Assembly (NCBI GenBank): GCA_938002815.1
Contig: CALKZT010000037.1
Span: 1 to 42,768, forward strand
DNA length: 42,768 nucleotides
Direction of reading: 5' to 3'
From: an uncultured bacterium
GTDB lineage: Bacteria > Desulfobacterota > DSM-4660 > Desulfatiglandales > CALKZT01
A program made the translations under genes and the position numbers. The notes under the pieces were generated by a model. That model searched no databases, was not told where the DNA came from, and worked only from the letters and a program-made list of their open reading frames with translations. Positions 16,717 to 24,548 of the stretch are shown in pieces; the stretch's first letter is position 1; every line of letters starts with the position of its first letter.

Positions 16717-17160
16717 CTAACAACCCTCATCGTGCATGATCTTGAACTCTGTCTTGGGTTCTTCTCTCTTTTGAACCTCTTTCTTGGGTTCTGGCATGAC
16801 TGGCACTGTGGGAGTACTAGAGACTCCCCCAGAGGATGCCTTCTCCTCAGGAATTTGAACCTCCGAGGAGGCCAAGAGATCTACCTGCTTTTCTACCTTT
16901 TTGCCCAGGGCCATTATGGAAGAGATATCGTAGAATGTCCAAGCTGTCTTAGAGGTGGGATCTGCCTCTATTGCCTTTCTGAAAAAGGCCTTGGCATCCT
17001 CATACTTGCCCCTCAGGTATGCCTCCTTTCCGAAACGCATCATCTTCTCAAAGGTCTTCTTATCAGGTACCTGCGATATCTGCCCCTGAGCCGATGCCAA
17101 AAATGCAAGGGACACTGCCAGAGCCAGGACAATCAAGATGCACAAAAAAAGCCTCTTCAT
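16717..17160 (-). CDS. Periplasmic TPR-like protein with a single C-terminal cysteine
   Basis: 147 aa. It has a clear signal peptide (about 1-24, ending ASA), a helical TPR-like pair (about 36-75: MRFGKEAYLRGKYEDAKAFFRKAIEADP) and then a Pro/Glu/Lys/Ser-rich linker (about 95-140). The last residue is a cysteine (MHDEGC, then stop), the only cysteine in the predicted mature protein. A flexible tail ending in Cys recalls the swinging arm of DsrC, but there is no sequence similarity to that family. An AGGAGGT lies six bases before the ATG. It sits directly upstream of the YeeE-type transporter, so presenting a sulfur compound to it is a reasonable guess. No known family was recognised. Confidence 0.8.
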   Translation of the reverse strand: MKRLFLCILIVLALAVSLAFLASAQGQISQVPDKKTFEKMMRFGKEAYLRGKYEDAKAFFRKAIEADPTSKTAWTFYDISSIMALGKKVEKQVDLLASSEVQIPEEKASSGGVSSTPTVPVMPEPKKEVQKREEPKTEFKIMHDEGC

Positions 17161-17170
17161 AGGCCACCTC

Positions 17171-18559
17171 CTAATTCTTTTTGGTCTTCACCACTGCATA
17201 AAAGGTGCTCTTACCCCTTTTGATCAGAAGGAGCAAGCCCTCTTCCCCAGAACTTTCCTTCAAGATCTTCTTGAGATCTGCCACACTGGAGACAGGCTTT
17301 CTGTTGGCCTCCTTTATGAGATCCCCTGCCCTCAAACCCGCATCTTCTGCAGGGCTTCCAGCTTCCACAGAGGATATCAAAACTCCATCTTCTGAACCTG
17401 AAAGACCAAAGTGCTTCCTCAGTTCTGGAGTGAGATCCTGGAATGAAAGACCAAAGAATGTCTCTTCCCTCTTGGGCTCCTGAGGGGCCCTTTCTGCGGT
17501 TTCGGGCATTTCACCTAAATTTACCTCTATAACCTTAGTCTTACCTGCCCTAACAACCGTTAGAGATATTCGGCTCCCTGGTTTGCTCTGGGCCACAAGC
17601 CTGCTCAAGGTCCTGGCATCTTTCACAGGGGTATCATTAAACCTTGTCACTACATCCCCCCTCTTCAGACCTGCCTTTTCTGCAGGGGTATCCGGCATCA
17701 CCTCAGATATGAGAACCCCTTCTTCCGAAGAGAGCTTGAAGGACTTGGCCAGTTCTGGGGTAACATCCTGTATCATCACCCCGAGCCAACCCCTTATTAC
17801 CTTTCCCTCTTTTAGCTGGGGCAATAGGCTCTTGATGAGATTTATGGGTATGGCAAAGCCTATTCCTTGGCCTTGGGCTATTATGGCGGTATTGATACCG
17901 ACCACCTCACCATTCATATTAAAGAGTGGCCCACCACTGTTTCCTGGATTTATGGCTGCATCTGTCTGCAAAAAATCGTCATAGGGACCAGCTCCAATTA
18001 CCCTCCCCTTTGCACTTATAATCCCCAAAGTCACCGTGTGTCCCAGACCAAAGGGATTCCCCACTGCCATTACCCAATCCCCCACCTTCACCTTATCGGA
18101 ATCCCCCAGCTTTGCAGGTTTAGGGAAGTCCTTAATTGCATCTACCTTTAATAGGGCCACATCTGTTTTAGGGTCCCTCCCAATCACCTTGGCATCGTAT
18201 TCCTTGCCATCATCCAGTTTCACCTTTATCTCCGTAGCCTTTTCCACCACGTGGTTGTTGGTAAGTACATAGCCATCTTCGCTTATTATGACACCAGAAC
18301 CCAGGGCCTGGGTCTTCATGGGCCTATCCCCAAAAAACCTCTTGAAAAATTCCTCCCCGAAAAAGTCCCTAAAAGGTCCCTCTGGTCCAAAAAAGGGCTC
18401 TAAGGGATTGGTTTTCACTACCTGGGTAGTAAATAGATTAACCACACAATGCTTTACCTTCTCCACCAAGGGTGCCATCGAAGGGGGTTCTTCTCCAAAG
18501 GAACTCCCCACAAAGAGTAAGATTCCCACAACTGTGAGTATACTAAGACGCCTGGACAT
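17171..18559 (-). CDS. Periplasmic serine endoprotease, HtrA/DegP family (first of tandem pair by position)
   Basis: 462 aa. It has a signal peptide (about 1-22), a trypsin-like protease domain with an intact triad at His103 (TNNHVV), Asp133 (DPKTDVAL) and Ser208 (NPGNSGGPL), and two PDZ domains (about 245-335 and 375-460). It should degrade or refold damaged envelope proteins as an oligomer. A strong AAGGAGG lies nine bases before the ATG. It is transcribed after a second HtrA gene (72-base gap) and before the TPR-YeeE-TusA genes (10-base gap). Two proteases in one operon with sulfur-handling genes may mean envelope stress from reactive sulfur, which is inference. Confidence 0.96.
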   Translation of the reverse strand: MSRRLSILTVVGILLFVGSSFGEEPPSMAPLVEKVKHCVVNLFTTQVVKTNPLEPFFGPEGPFRDFFGEEFFKRFFGDRPMKTQALGSGVIISEDGYVLTNNHVVEKATEIKVKLDDGKEYDAKVIGRDPKTDVALLKVDAIKDFPKPAKLGDSDKVKVGDWVMAVGNPFGLGHTVTLGIISAKGRVIGAGPYDDFLQTDAAINPGNSGGPLFNMNGEVVGINTAIIAQGQGIGFAIPINLIKSLLPQLKEGKVIRGWLGVMIQDVTPELAKSFKLSSEEGVLISEVMPDTPAEKAGLKRGDVVTRFNDTPVKDARTLSRLVAQSKPGSRISLTVVRAGKTKVIEVNLGEMPETAERAPQEPKREETFFGLSFQDLTPELRKHFGLSGSEDGVLISSVEAGSPAEDAGLRAGDLIKEANRKPVSSVADLKKILKESSGEEGLLLLIKRGKSTFYAVVKTKKN

Positions 18560-18631
18560 TAGGACGCGCCTCCTTTCTGTTGAGCATATAACAACGCTGT
18601 TTTTGGCTTATAGCACTTGGAATTGAGGCTA

Positions 18632-20035
18632 TCAATAGATTCTTACCTGGACATAACCTTTTTTCCCTGTTCTGTGATCCACTGCCAAAAAGGTAGCGAT
18701 TGTACCTTGGGGCATCTGATTTAGGATGGATGCCAGATCCGATATGGATTTGATCTGGGTACCGTTTACTTCAAGGAGTATGTCCCCAATCTCCAAGCCT
18801 GCAAGGGCAAAGGGTCCTTTGGGATCCAGGGAGCAGATCACAAGCCCTGTCCCCTTAAAAATCCCATGGTTTTTTCCCTCCTCAGGCTTGATGGGTCTGA
18901 GGTCCGCACCTAATTTGCTCCTCAGGAGGGCCAAGCAATTCTCCACTGAGTGATCTTGGCTTCCCACCTGCACGGGCACGGTAATCAGATTGCCGTCCCT
19001 CCATACCAACAAGTTTGTGGTCTTCCCAGGTTCAATGAGCGCTACCAGGCTTTTAAGCTCTGAACTATTTTTCACCCTTTTTTCGCCCAGACTTTGTATG
19101 ATATCACCCTTTTTGAGGCCTGATTTCTGTGCAGGGGATTCCTCCTCCACCCCTGTAACTATGCATCCAAAGGCCTCCTTCAGACCAAACCTCTTGGCCA
19201 GCTCTGGGCTCAGATCTTGCAAGGTGGCCCCAATCCATCCCCTGACCACCTTCCCATTTTTGATCAATTGATTGGCCACATAAGATGCCATATTGCTGGG
19301 GATAGCAAAACCAATACCTTCATACCCTCCTGATTGAGAAACTATTGCCGTATTGATCCCGATTACCTCTCCTTTGAGATTTAGAAGGGGGCCTCCGCTA
19401 TTGCCTGGATTAATGGCTGCATCGGTCTGCAAGAAATCCTGGTAGCTATTGGGATCCAATATGCCTCTGCGGTGTTTGGCGCTGATTATCCCCTGGGTCA
19501 CAGTATGGTCAAGCCCCCTTGGGTGTCCCACAGCCACCACCCATTCCCCCACCTCAACACCATCCGAGTCCCCGAAGGTAAGGTAGGGGAACTTACCCCC
19601 TTCTTTGATCCTGAGCACTGCAAGATCGGTCTTGGGTTCTGCCCCGACGAAGGTCACCGAAAACCTCCTTTCGTCTGCCAGGAGGACCTCTATCTCAGTG
19701 GCACCTGCTATTACGTGGTAGTTTGTAATGATATGCCCCCTTTCGTCTATGAGAAAACCTGTACCGATCCCTTTCATAACCCTCTCGAACCTCTCAGGGA
19801 GATCTGGGATGTCAAAAAAGAACCTAAAAAAAGGATCATTCTTGAAAGGGAGCCAGGGATTGGGATAGCTGGTCCTGTGTATTACGTCAATGTGTACCAC
19901 AGCCGGAATGGCCCCCTTTGCCACCCTCCTTATGGCATTTGTTAGGTCCTCCTCCCCCTTTGCCAATACCCCATTGGCCCAGATGCCTGTTACTAAAAGC
20001 CCAAGAAAGGGTAGGATAAGACCTATTCTATGCAT
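18632..20035 (-). CDS. Periplasmic serine endoprotease, HtrA/DegP family (upstream member of tandem pair)
   Basis: 467 aa with signal peptide (about 1-25), protease domain with His107 (TNYHVI), Asp137 (EPKTDLAV) and Ser213 (NPGNSGGPL), and two PDZ domains (about 255-345 and 375-465). It is a clear but divergent paralog of the next gene; the second PDZ is preceded by a different linker (ENCLALLRSKLGADLRP). The start lies inside the end of the upstream Cys-rich gene (eight-base overlap), so translation is probably coupled. The enzyme should be active in periplasmic quality control. DegP, DegQ or DegS type cannot be settled here. Confidence 0.95.
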   Translation of the reverse strand: MHRIGLILPFLGLLVTGIWANGVLAKGEEDLTNAIRRVAKGAIPAVVHIDVIHRTSYPNPWLPFKNDPFFRFFFDIPDLPERFERVMKGIGTGFLIDERGHIITNYHVIAGATEIEVLLADERRFSVTFVGAEPKTDLAVLRIKEGGKFPYLTFGDSDGVEVGEWVVAVGHPRGLDHTVTQGIISAKHRRGILDPNSYQDFLQTDAAINPGNSGGPLLNLKGEVIGINTAIVSQSGGYEGIGFAIPSNMASYVANQLIKNGKVVRGWIGATLQDLSPELAKRFGLKEAFGCIVTGVEEESPAQKSGLKKGDIIQSLGEKRVKNSSELKSLVALIEPGKTTNLLVWRDGNLITVPVQVGSQDHSVENCLALLRSKLGADLRPIKPEEGKNHGIFKGTGLVICSLDPKGPFALAGLEIGDILLEVNGTQIKSISDLASILNQMPQGTIATFLAVDHRTGKKGYVQVRIY

Positions 20036-20297
20036 CTTTCCGCTTCCTTGGGCCCCTATTGGTCCTGCTCAGCTCCTTAGCAAACCTCTTACCCTCAGGG
20101 CAATTTCCACAGATCTGGAGACTATGGGCCCTAATGAGGTCGAACTCGTCCTTAGGAACCTTTAGGCACTCCTCCTTGGCTTGCAGATACCTTAGCGCAC
20201 AGCTCCTCTTTGTGATCTTCAGGCTCCCAGGCTGCCTTGTGCAGTGGATAACCTCCACACCGTCAATGGTGGAAACAGATTCTATCATGGCTTCCAT
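20028..20297 (-). CDS. Small cysteine-rich protein, unknown function
   Basis: 89 aa with five cysteines (19, 33, 44, 63, 66), the last two in a CGNC knuckle, and a very basic tail (RTNRGPRKRKDA). No signal peptide is seen, so it is probably cytoplasmic. Spacing of the last four cysteines would allow a zinc or iron-sulfur site, and the basic tail would suit nucleic-acid binding; both are inference. It is the first gene of the HtrA/sulfur operon, with GGAGGG a few bases before the ATG, and overlaps the HtrA gene. A regulatory role for the operon is possible. I do not recognise a family. Confidence 0.75.
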   Translation of the reverse strand: MEAMIESVSTIDGVEVIHCTRQPGSLKITKRSCALRYLQAKEECLKVPKDEFDLIRAHSLQICGNCPEGKRFAKELSRTNRGPRKRKDA

Positions 20298-20364
20298 TGT
20301 TCCCTCCTTCCTATCTACTACCTCCCGTCTAACATATTAATCATGACAGACCCATTTCATATCT

Positions 20365-20380
20365 ATTACAATTTTGTAAT
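20365..20380. promoter_or_regulatory. Perfect inverted repeat in divergent intergenic region, candidate operator
   Basis: ATTACAA-TT-TTGTAAT is a perfect 7-base dyad with a two-base centre, in the AT-rich gap between the HtrA/sulfur operon (minus) and the MFS gene (plus). It lies about 70 bases upstream of the minus-strand ATG, where it could overlap that promoter. Size and symmetry fit a dimeric repressor site; the regulator is unknown. Confidence 0.4.
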
Positions 20381-20440
20381 TTTTTCTTCAGGATACCCCA
20401 TAAGATGGGCCAGTTTTTAGGAGCACGCCATTTTCTTTGC

Positions 20441-20469
20441 TTGACAATATGTGTAATCCATAGTGTAGT
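20441..20469 (+). promoter_or_regulatory. Candidate sigma-70 promoter of the MFS gene
   Basis: A consensus TTGACA (20441-20446) is followed after 17 bases by TGTAGT (20464-20469), four of six matches to TATAAT. The predicted start is about 30 bases before the ATG, so the transcript would begin shortly before the hairpin at 20485. Confidence 0.55.
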
Positions 20470-20484
20470 TGGGTCATCATTATT

Positions 20485-20505
20485 ATAAGAGCGGAGGGCT
20501 CTTAT
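20485..20505 (+). promoter_or_regulatory. Hairpin enclosing the ribosome-binding site of the MFS gene
   Basis: ATAAGAGC-GGAGG-GCTCTTAT is a perfect 8-base-pair stem with a 5-base loop. The loop is exactly the GGAGG Shine-Dalgarno and the 3' arm runs into the first two bases of the ATG start codon (20504). In mRNA this would bury the start codon and constrain the ribosome-binding site, which suggests translational control by temperature, a protein or a ligand. Confidence 0.5.
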
Positions 20506-21721
20506 GCACTACGCATGGGTAATTGCTCTTACAGGTACCATTGTTACAATTCTGGCCCATGGTTTTGGTAGGATGTCCTACTCTGTTATACTACCTTCTA
20601 TGAGAGAAGGCCTTAAACTCACCTATACACAACTTGGGGCAATTGCTACTGGAAATTTCATAGGATATCTTAGTCTTGCGATTATAGGAGGCTTTTTAGC
20701 GGCAAAGTACGGCACAAGAAAATTGGTATTTGTATCTTTATTGGTGTTGTCTATAAGTTTATTTCTTACAGGCCTATCTAATTCATTCCTATCTGCATTT
20801 CTAATGAGGCTTATATCTGGATTAGGAAATGGCGGGAGCTACGTTCCTATTATGGCAATTCCAGCGGCCTGGTTTGTTTCAAGCAAAAGAGGGCTTGCTA
20901 CAGGGATAGTTTCAGCAGGTATCGGAATTGGTTTGTTTATTTCAGGGATCATGTTGCCTCCAGTTATAACGCACTATGGTGAAAATGGTTGGAGAAAAGC
21001 ATGGTTTCTACTTGGAATAATTGTATTTATCTTTTCATTTGTCTGCTATGCCTTATTGAGAGACAAACCATCTGAAAAAGGACTCAGCATGTACGGAGGA
21101 GAAGATGAGAAAAAACCTACATCTAAGGTGACACTGTTTGGTGCCTTTAGGGAAGTCACCAGACAAAAAGAGATATGGAAACTAGGCTTTGTATATTTCA
21201 TGTATGGCTTCTCTTATATTATTTACCTCACATTCTTTGTGGCCTATCTCACAAAGGAGATAGGGGTTTCTCCAATTCAGGCAGGTAAGATATACGGAGT
21301 CTTGGGTATAGTGAGCATCTTTTGTGGGATAATCTATGGATGGATCTCTGATGTTGTGGGGCGGAAATATGGCACTTTCCTGGCTTACTTGACCCTTGGC
21401 CTTTCCTATGTGATATTCGCTCTTTGGAAGACTGAAGGGGGGTTTTACACCTCTGCCCTAATATTCGGGATCTCTGCCTTTTCTGTACCCACCATCATGG
21501 CGGCAGCTTCAGGGGATGCTATGGGCTCTAAACTTGCTCCTGCAGGTCTTGGGTTCATAACCCTCTTTTTCGGAATCGGCCAGGCAGTTGGACCGGCCTT
21601 AGGAGGATGGATAAAGGATGCCACAAATACCTTCACATATGCCTTCTTGCTCTCTGCCCTTGTAAGCCTTATCGGGGCAATAGGCTCTCTCATGCTCAGG
21701 GGCAGGACAAGAACCCCCTAG
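20504..21721 (+). CDS. Major facilitator superfamily transporter (YbfB/YjiJ-like)
   Basis: 405 aa with about twelve transmembrane segments. The MFS loop 2-3 motif appears as GGFLAAKYGTRKLV (about 60-75) and its repeat in the second half as YGWISDVVGRKYG (about 283-297). The N-terminal HGFGRMSYSVILP fits the YbfB/YjiJ-type MFS proteins. Substrate is not predictable. The ATG at 20504 follows GGAGG at five to six bases, but within a hairpin. The first part of the gene is more AT-rich than the flanking operons. It stands alone, divergent from the HtrA operon; 251 bases without a convincing feature separate it from the EF-G-like gene. Confidence 0.9.
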   Translation: MHYAWVIALTGTIVTILAHGFGRMSYSVILPSMREGLKLTYTQLGAIATGNFIGYLSLAIIGGFLAAKYGTRKLVFVSLLVLSISLFLTGLSNSFLSAFLMRLISGLGNGGSYVPIMAIPAAWFVSSKRGLATGIVSAGIGIGLFISGIMLPPVITHYGENGWRKAWFLLGIIVFIFSFVCYALLRDKPSEKGLSMYGGEDEKKPTSKVTLFGAFREVTRQKEIWKLGFVYFMYGFSYIIYLTFFVAYLTKEIGVSPIQAGKIYGVLGIVSIFCGIIYGWISDVVGRKYGTFLAYLTLGLSYVIFALWKTEGGFYTSALIFGISAFSVPTIMAAASGDAMGSKLAPAGLGFITLFFGIGQAVGPALGGWIKDATNTFTYAFLLSALVSLIGAIGSLMLRGRTRTP

Positions 21722-21972
21722 AAGAGCTCTTAAGGGCTCAGCACCCCTCCTTGCGGGGAGCGAAGTTCTCCTATGGGATTCCAGATACGGCCAGTTGGTA
21801 GCTGTGAGTGAATCTTTAGAGATCTTTCAAGGGAGATGGGAGTAGAAAATTCATCCCATGAGCTCTAAAAAAGGGATCGCACAAAGGGGGCTCTTACCTT
21901 GACTTGGTATCGTTTATGGTGTAAGCGTCTAAGATTCCAATAGGGAAATCAATCACCAAAAAGGGGTTTGTA

Positions 21973-24063
21973 ATGGAGGAAAGGTCTTGGACAATTAGAA
22001 ACGTGGCCTTTGTAGCACACGGTGGATCTGGGAAGACGACCCTGGGAGAGGCATTCCTTTTTAACGGCAAGGCCACTACAAAATTAGGGAAGGTAGACGA
22101 TGAGGCAAGCAATTTAGACTTCGAACCGGAAGAGATGAAAAGGAGGATCACCATATCCACCTCCTTCCACCATTGTGACTGGAAAAAGAGGTCCATCAAC
22201 ATCATAGACACCCCAGGGGATGATAGTTTCCTCTCCGACACAAAACTTTGCCTCCAGGCAGCAGACGGTGCGGTACTAATTGTAGATGCCACAGCTGGAG
22301 TAAAGGTGGGCACCGAGAAGGTCTGGGCCTTTTGTGAAGAACTAAGACTTCCCAGGATAATCTTCATAAACAAGCTCGACAGGGAAAGGGCCAGTTTTGA
22401 TAAGACTTTTGAGGAGTTTATAAAGACCTTTGAGATAAGGGCAACACCTATATTTTTACCCATAGGAGAAGAGGAGAAATTTGAAGGCATAGTGGATCTG
22501 ATCTCAGAGAAGGCTTACATCTACAAGAAGGATGGCTCTGGTGCCTTTAAGACCCAAGATATACCGGGGAATCTGAAGGAGACTGCCCAGCAGTGGAGGG
22601 AGAAGATCGTTGAAAACATAGTGGAGTCCAATGACTCTTTGATGGAGAAATACCTGGAAGGGGAGCCCATCTCCCCAGAGGAACTAAGGGCAGCCCTATA
22701 TGAGGGAATCAAGAAGGGGCAGATATTTCCCATTTTGTGCGGCTCCGCAATCTTAAACATAGGTATCCCACACCTTATGGATATGGTAGTGGAAGGCCTT
22801 CCTTCCCCATTAGAAAGGGAGAAGGTAGAAGGGATAAATCTGAGGGACGGGAGCCCTGTTGAGATACCCGTATCCGTGGAAGGCCCCTTTTATGGACTGG
22901 TTGTAAAGACCCTCGCAGACCCCTTTGCGGGAAAACTGAGCATAATGAGGGTGTTTAGCGGTTCCTTGCTCCCCGACGGGCAACTGTATAATACCAAGAA
23001 GGAATCCAAAGAAAAATACGGCCAGATCTTGATACTGGAAGGGAAAAAACAACAACCCATAGAAAAGGCAGTTGCAGGGGACATAATAGCGATAGCAAAA
23101 CTGAAAGACACTGCAACGGGAGATACCCTATCTTCAGAGGAAAAGGGGATAGCCATCAGGGACTTGAAACCCATTCCGCCCTCTCTCTATTATGCAGTTC
23201 AACCAAAGGTAAAGGGGACAGAGGACAAGGTCTTCTCCTCCCTCTCGAGGCTAGCGGAAGAGGATCCAGGTCTTTTGATCACAAGGGATCAGAGTAGCTC
23301 AGAGATCTTGCTTTCAGGTGCGAGCCAGGTCCACTTGGATGTCATAAGGGAGAAGCTTCAGAGAAAATACGGTGTAGAGGTGGAGCTGAAGGCCCCAAAG
23401 ATCCCATACCGGGAGACCATAAAGAAGACAGTCAAGGGTGTGATATACAGACACAAAAAACAGACAGGTGGAAGGGGCCAGTTTGCAGAGGTACACTTTG
23501 ATGTCTCACCCCTTGAAAGGGGTACGGGCTTTGAATTTGAGGAGGCCCTGGTTGGAATGAATGTCCCCAGAAACTTTGTCCCTGCTGTGGAAAAGGGGGT
23601 AACCGAGGCCTTGCAGTCTGGTATCCTGGCAGGTTATCCGGTTGTGGACTTAAAGGTAAGGTTCTATGACGGCAAATCCCACGAGGTGGACTCCTCTGAA
23701 ATGGCCTTTAAGATTGCCGCAAGCATGTGTCTTAAAAAGGCACTGCAAGACGCAAACCCTGTCCTATTAGAGCCCATAATGAAGGTGGAGGTGATTGTCC
23801 CTGAAGAGATGATGGGAGACGTAATGGGGGACCTCAACAGCAGAAGGGGCAGGGTCTTGGGTATGGAAAGCAGGGGTAAAATGCAAGTTATAAAGGCCCA
23901 GGTCCCCATGGCCGAAATATTACAATATTCCTTGGATCTAAATTCCATTACGGGGGGAAGGGGAACCTTTACGGCTGAATTTAGCCACTATGAGGAGGTC
24001 CCTGGATTTTTGGCAGAAAAGACAGTACAGTTTGCCAAACAACAGCTTGAGGAAGGGAGCTGA
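21973..24063 (+). CDS. EF-G-like translational GTPase (FusA2-type)
   Basis: 696 aa, full EF-G length: G domain (about 1-270), domain II (about 285-375), III, IV (about 470-600) and V (about 605-690). The G1 loop is AHGGSGKTT instead of the AHIDAGKTT of canonical EF-G, with RRITIST at switch I, DTPG at G3 and NKLD at G4. This pattern marks the divergent EF-G paralogs that accompany, but do not replace, the main fusA in many Desulfobacterota and other bacteria. Their exact role, elongation-like or recycling, is unsettled. AAGGGG lies six bases before the ATG. The stop overlaps the mogA start (TGATG). Confidence 0.93.
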   Translation: MEERSWTIRNVAFVAHGGSGKTTLGEAFLFNGKATTKLGKVDDEASNLDFEPEEMKRRITISTSFHHCDWKKRSINIIDTPGDDSFLSDTKLCLQAADGAVLIVDATAGVKVGTEKVWAFCEELRLPRIIFINKLDRERASFDKTFEEFIKTFEIRATPIFLPIGEEEKFEGIVDLISEKAYIYKKDGSGAFKTQDIPGNLKETAQQWREKIVENIVESNDSLMEKYLEGEPISPEELRAALYEGIKKGQIFPILCGSAILNIGIPHLMDMVVEGLPSPLEREKVEGINLRDGSPVEIPVSVEGPFYGLVVKTLADPFAGKLSIMRVFSGSLLPDGQLYNTKKESKEKYGQILILEGKKQQPIEKAVAGDIIAIAKLKDTATGDTLSSEEKGIAIRDLKPIPPSLYYAVQPKVKGTEDKVFSSLSRLAEEDPGLLITRDQSSSEILLSGASQVHLDVIREKLQRKYGVEVELKAPKIPYRETIKKTVKGVIYRHKKQTGGRGQFAEVHFDVSPLERGTGFEFEEALVGMNVPRNFVPAVEKGVTEALQSGILAGYPVVDLKVRFYDGKSHEVDSSEMAFKIAASMCLKKALQDANPVLLEPIMKVEVIVPEEMMGDVMGDLNSRRGRVLGMESRGKMQVIKAQVPMAEILQYSLDLNSITGGRGTFTAEFSHYEEVPGFLAEKTVQFAKQQLEEGS

Positions 24064-24548
24064 TGTATACCGTCGGCATCCTCACCGTAAGTGATAAGGG
24101 CTTTACTGGAGAGCGCATCGATACCAGCGGAGATGCAATACAGGCATTCTTAGAAGAGAAGGGTTTTTCTGTGATCAAAAGGGGGGTGGTCCCTGACGAA
24201 ATCCAGAAGATAAGAGACATCTTAAAGGAATGGATCTCTGAAGAGATAAACCTCATTTTTACAACAGGGGGTACAGGTCTTGCGCCAAGGGATGTGACAC
24301 CTCAGGCGATGGAAGCCCTATTTGACTATGAGGTCCCTGGTATCCCAGAGGCCATGAGGGCCTATGGGCTGAAATTTACCCCCCATGCCATGCTATCAAG
24401 GGCAAGGGCAGGGGTGAAGGGTAGGACCCTCATAATAAACCTCCCTGGATCCAAGAGAGGTGCCCTTGAGGGACTTGAGGCCATCTTTTCTGCCCTACCC
24501 CATGCCCTATCCAAGCTCCTTGGGGATCCCACTGACTGTGGGATATGA
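24063..24548 (+). CDS. mogA: Molybdopterin adenylyltransferase MogA/MoaB family
   Basis: 161 aa. Family motifs are clear: GILTVSDKGFTGERIDTSG at the N-terminus, FTTGGTGLAPRDVTPQAM (about 82-100) and the INLPGSKRGALEGL segment near the C-terminus. The protein adenylylates molybdopterin before metal insertion, supporting molybdenum or tungsten enzymes. The start overlaps the upstream GTPase gene by one base, and its own stop overlaps the next radical SAM gene by four bases (ATGA). MogA and MoaB cannot be separated with certainty. Confidence 0.93.
   Translation: MYTVGILTVSDKGFTGERIDTSGDAIQAFLEEKGFSVIKRGVVPDEIQKIRDILKEWISEEINLIFTTGGTGLAPRDVTPQAMEALFDYEVPGIPEAMRAYGLKFTPHAMLSRARAGVKGRTLIINLPGSKRGALEGLEAIFSALPHALSKLLGDPTDCGI

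Noticed and set aside
21722-21972. Promoter or small RNA before the EF-G-like gene
   Set aside because: A TTGACT at 21899 lacks a fitting -10 at 16-18 bases, and the CCCC...GGGG pairing near 21745 is not followed by a T-tract.
21894-22490. 198-aa minus-strand ORF at the start of the EF-G-like gene
   Set aside because: Antisense shadow with Ser-rich, low-information sequence; the EF-G-like frame is clearly coding.
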